From NCBI RefSeq assembly GCF_017877355.1, contig NZ_JAGIPR010000002.1:248001-312000 (forward strand): 64,000 nucleotides of DNA, written 5' to 3'. Of the stretch, positions 61,782 through 64,000 are shown piece after piece. The notes under the pieces are model-generated. The model was not told where the DNA came from, searched no databases, and was given only the letters and a program-made list of their open reading frames with translations. The translations under genes and the position numbers were made by a program. This stretch comes from Chryseobacterium jejuense. GTDB lineage: Bacteria > Bacteroidota > Bacteroidia > Flavobacteriales > Weeksellaceae. Position 1 is the first letter of the stretch. Each line of letters opens with the position of its first letter.

Positions 61782-61816
61782 AAAATAATAAAAGTATTCA
61801 TTCAAAATCTTAAAAA

Positions 61817-62266
61817 ATGATAGGAACAGGAAAAACATCGGGCAAAAATCAATCAACGTATACTCTGGGGTATTATATTTCTCTTTTCGGAGCAGCACTC
61901 ATCTTACTTTGGATTGGGATTTTCAAATTTACTCCAACTGAAGCCTCTGCAATAAAACCTTTGGTGGAAAACCATTTCTTAACTTCTTTCGTATATAAAG
62001 TAATGAGTGTTCAGACAGTGTCAAACCTTATCGGAACGATAGAAATTATCATTGCTTTACTACTCATATTTAGTGCGAAATTTGCTGTATTAAAAAGATA
62101 CGCCGGAATAGGAATGATTGTCATTTTCCTGGTAACGTTAAGCTATCTGTTTACCACTCCCGGGACGTGGAAAATAGTGGATGGAGTTCCTGTTACAGAC
62201 TTTTTTATATTGAAGGATCTGATGCTTTTAGGATTTGGACTCATGATTTTACAAAATAAACAATAA
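61817..62266 (+). CDS. DUF417 family inner membrane protein (RclC/YkgB-like)
   Basis: 149 residues with four membrane helices (about 18-38, 67-85, 93-112, 130-147). Sequence features [42 protein letters not shown] and [14 protein letters not shown] match DUF417. The E. coli member YkgB is RclC, part of the reactive-chlorine response. Its stop overlaps the msrAB start by one base, so both are translated together. A role in oxidant resistance is inferred. Confidence 0.85.
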   Translation: MIGTGKTSGKNQSTYTLGYYISLFGAALILLWIGIFKFTPTEASAIKPLVENHFLTSFVYKVMSVQTVSNLIGTIEIIIALLLIFSAKFAVLKRYAGIGMIVIFLVTLSYLFTTPGTWKIVDGVPVTDFFILKDLMLLGFGLMILQNKQ

Positions 62267-63384
62267 TGAATAAAAAGCTAAATATGAAAAATATATTAAT
62301 TGTACTCGGTATTATTCTGGGTATTGCAGTTTTTGCTGCAGAAAGTGGGCTTTTTAAAAAGAATAAGCCCGCTGAAACAGACGTGAAAAAAGAAAAACAG
62401 GAAATTATGGATAATAAAAACGTAAGGGAAATTTATTTTGCAGGCGGATGTTTCTGGGGAACAGAGCATTTTTTTCAACAGATTCGTGGAGTGGTGGGAA
62501 CGGAAGTAGGCTATGCCAACGGGAAAACTCAGAATCCTACCTATGAAGAAGTAGTAAGCCATACAACAGGTTTTGCAGAAACAGTGAAAGTAAAATATGA
62601 TCCTGAACAAGTGGATTTGAAGTTATTGATTGATCTGTATTTTAAAACCATTGATCCTACAAGTCTTAATCAGCAAGGGAATGACAGGGGTGACCAATAC
62701 AGAACAGGAATTTATTATACAGATAAAGCCGATGAAGCTCTTATAAAAGGTGAAGTTCAGAAGCTGGCAAAAGGATATAGCAAACCGGTTGTAGTAGAAA
62801 CAATTCCTTTGAAGAATTTCTACAAGGCAGAAGACTATCATCAGGATTATTTAGATAAAAATCCGGGCGGATATTGCCACATTGAACCGGGGCTTTTTGA
62901 AATGGCTAAAAAAGCCAACCCGCTTCCTAAAGCAACTACCTATCAAAAGCAGGATAAAAAAGTTTTAAAGCAAAAACTAACTGCAGAACAATATAATGTA
63001 ACGCAGGAAAACGGTACAGAAAGAGCTTTTCAAAATGAATACTGGAATGAAACCCGGGAAGGCATTTATGTAGACATCACCACAGGGGAACCGTTGTTTA
63101 TTTCAACAGATAAATTTGAATCCGGCTGTGGATGGCCAAGTTTTTCAAAGCCCATTACGAAAAGTTTGATTGATGAAAAACTGGATCGTACCCACGGAAT
63201 GACAAGGGTAGAAGTAAGAAGTAAAATCGGGGATGCTCACTTAGGACATCTTTTTACGGATGGACCGGAAGATAAAGGCGGACTTCGTTATTGTATCAAC
63301 AGTGCTTCCCTAAAGTTTATTCCAAAAGCAGAAATGGAACCAAAAGGATACGGAAAATATCTTCCGTTGTTAGATAAAAAGTAA
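62266..63384 (+). CDS. msrAB: Fused peptide-methionine sulfoxide reductase MsrA/MsrB
   Basis: 372 residues. N-terminal membrane or signal segment (about 8-25), MsrA domain (about 54-210, GGCFWGTEH with catalytic Cys62, ending [12 protein letters not shown]) and MsrB domain (about 235-360, [12 protein letters not shown], ending [11 protein letters not shown] with catalytic Cys343). It repairs both S and R methionine sulfoxides, here probably in the periplasm. The MsrB part lacks the zinc CxxC pair ([13 protein letters not shown]), as in zinc-free MsrB. Overlaps the DUF417 gene. Confidence 0.94.
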   Translation: MNKKLNMKNILIVLGIILGIAVFAAESGLFKKNKPAETDVKKEKQEIMDNKNVREIYFAGGCFWGTEHFFQQIRGVVGTEVGYANGKTQNPTYEEVVSHTTGFAETVKVKYDPEQVDLKLLIDLYFKTIDPTSLNQQGNDRGDQYRTGIYYTDKADEALIKGEVQKLAKGYSKPVVVETIPLKNFYKAEDYHQDYLDKNPGGYCHIEPGLFEMAKKANPLPKATTYQKQDKKVLKQKLTAEQYNVTQENGTERAFQNEYWNETREGIYVDITTGEPLFISTDKFESGCGWPSFSKPITKSLIDEKLDRTHGMTRVEVRSKIGDAHLGHLFTDGPEDKGGLRYCINSASLKFIPKAEMEPKGYGKYLPLLDKK

Positions 63385-63393
63385 TGTGAAAGG

Positions 63394-63420
63394 AAGGCTG
63401 CCAATTGACAGCCTTTTATT
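63394..63420 (+). terminator. Terminator of msrAB
   Basis: AAGGCTG-CCAATTGA-CAGCCTT stem then TTATTTTTT, just after the stop at 63384. It lies between convergent genes. Confidence 0.8.
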
Positions 63421-63427
63421 TTTTGAA

Positions 63428-64000
63428 TTAATGCCACATTTGAAATCGTTCTTTAATGCTGAGCATGGAGATATTCAGAAATATGAGAAATCCAAAAATA
63501 ACATAGAATGACTGTTTGGGAAGATCAGGTAAATATTTTAAAGTATCAAAGCCTTTATAATGGCTTTCTTCGCTGTAATAAATAGTGTTGGCCTCAGTTC
63601 CACAAATATCATTATAATTTCTTTCAATTTTATCCGAATCTTTATATTCATGAAGAGCAAAAAAATGCCCTGTTTTTTCCATATCGACACCATACATTTC
63701 CTGATGAGAAAGTGTCATCGCATCAATAAGTGAAATAAAATCCTGATAACTATTATTATCGTTGATGATAAATTCTATTCCAGATTCTTTCTCATTTCTT
63801 GTCTGCAACTTTTTAAGTTCTGAAACATACAATTTCTGATTTTGCAGAGCCGTATTAGGGGAGACAATTATCTTTTTATAACTCCAGTTTCTGTAAGGCT
63901 CAAAAGTATTGTCAAAAGTTCTATTGGGTCTGACTTTCGCCGGAAGCCCAAGATCCATTACACTATATGGTGGATGAACCCTCTGATTTCCATAATACCA
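63428..64000 (-). CDS. Membrane-anchored protein of unknown function (cut by window end)
   Basis: The frame is open from the right edge (reads WYYGNQRVHPPYSVMDLG) to the stop at 63428; the ATG at 63958 is probably internal, so the 5' end lies outside. 190 visible residues with one C-terminal membrane helix (about 17-35 residues from the end) and a short basic tail. The soluble part contains FIINDNNSYQDFISLIDAMT, which recalls the ExbD/TolR periplasmic fold, but the helix is at the wrong end. I leave the family open. Confidence 0.6.
   Translation of the reverse strand, partial: WYYGNQRVHPPYSVMDLGLPAKVRPNRTFDNTFEPYRNWSYKKIIVSPNTALQNQKLYVSELKKLQTRNEKESGIEFIINDNNSYQDFISLIDAMTLSHQEMYGVDMEKTGHFFALHEYKDSDKIERNYNDICGTEANTIYYSEESHYKGFDTLKYLPDLPKQSFYVIFGFLIFLNISMLSIKERFQMWH

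Overview
The window looks like a chromosomal segment of a flavobacterium, most likely Chryseobacterium or a close relative. The evidence is AT-rich DNA, the Bacteroidetes promoter signature (TAnnTTTG near -7) in front of many genes, few Shine-Dalgarno sites, a type IX secretion sorting domain, and families typical of Bacteroidetes (DUF1599, BT_3928, DUF5686, DUF2089, single-chain serine dehydratase). I saw no phage, integrase, IS transposase, rRNA, tRNA or CRISPR array.

Layout. 0-9 kb: two YceI proteins, an alpha/beta hydrolase, ammonium transporter amtB, a Crp-family regulator with an azoreductase, L-serine dehydratase, and an operon of DUF2089 regulator, Yip1-like membrane protein and serine hydrolase. 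9-10 kb: prephenate dehydrogenase tyrA behind a probable tyrosine attenuator. 10-23 kb: a 13 kb one-strand locus with two LysM proteins (one with a PAAR-like DUF4280 domain), a 904-residue protein joining GH19 and M23 peptidoglycan hydrolase domains, and about ten lipoproteins. It reads as a contractile-injection (T6SS-like) effector with a partly decayed immunity array. 23-34 kb: hypotheticals, a CPA2 antiporter, a LytTR two-component pair, alanine dehydrogenase, tsaE, dnaG, clpP. 34-41 kb: a cobalamin riboswitch in front of a T9SS-sorted duplicated-domain protein, a phytase-like lipoprotein, and the tpiA / TerB-like / BT_3928 / DUF1599 / folP cluster. 42-49.6 kb: an isoleucine-valine operon (ilvE, D, B, N, C, A) behind two tandem leader peptides, each with its own terminator. 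49.7-60 kb: an M28 peptidase, a DUF5686 outer membrane protein, an imelysin-like/di-heme peroxidase, a PhoX-like lipoprotein and alaS. 60.9-63.4 kb: an ECF sigma factor, a small zinc anti-sigma-like protein, a DUF417 (RclC-like) membrane protein and fused MsrAB, suggesting an oxidant-repair unit.

The most interesting signal is a shared regulatory design. Three attenuators (two for ilv, one for tyrA) each combine a short leader ORF rich in the codon of the pathway's product, an intrinsic terminator, and a segment at the end of the leader ORF that is complementary to the terminator's 5' arm. In two of the three the start codon lies 4 nt after a TAnnTTTG-type promoter element, so the leader peptide would be read from an essentially leaderless mRNA. 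Other points of note are two single-base frameshifts plus a gene remnant in the immunity array, a DnaG without its zinc cysteines, and four kinds of intergenic repeat.
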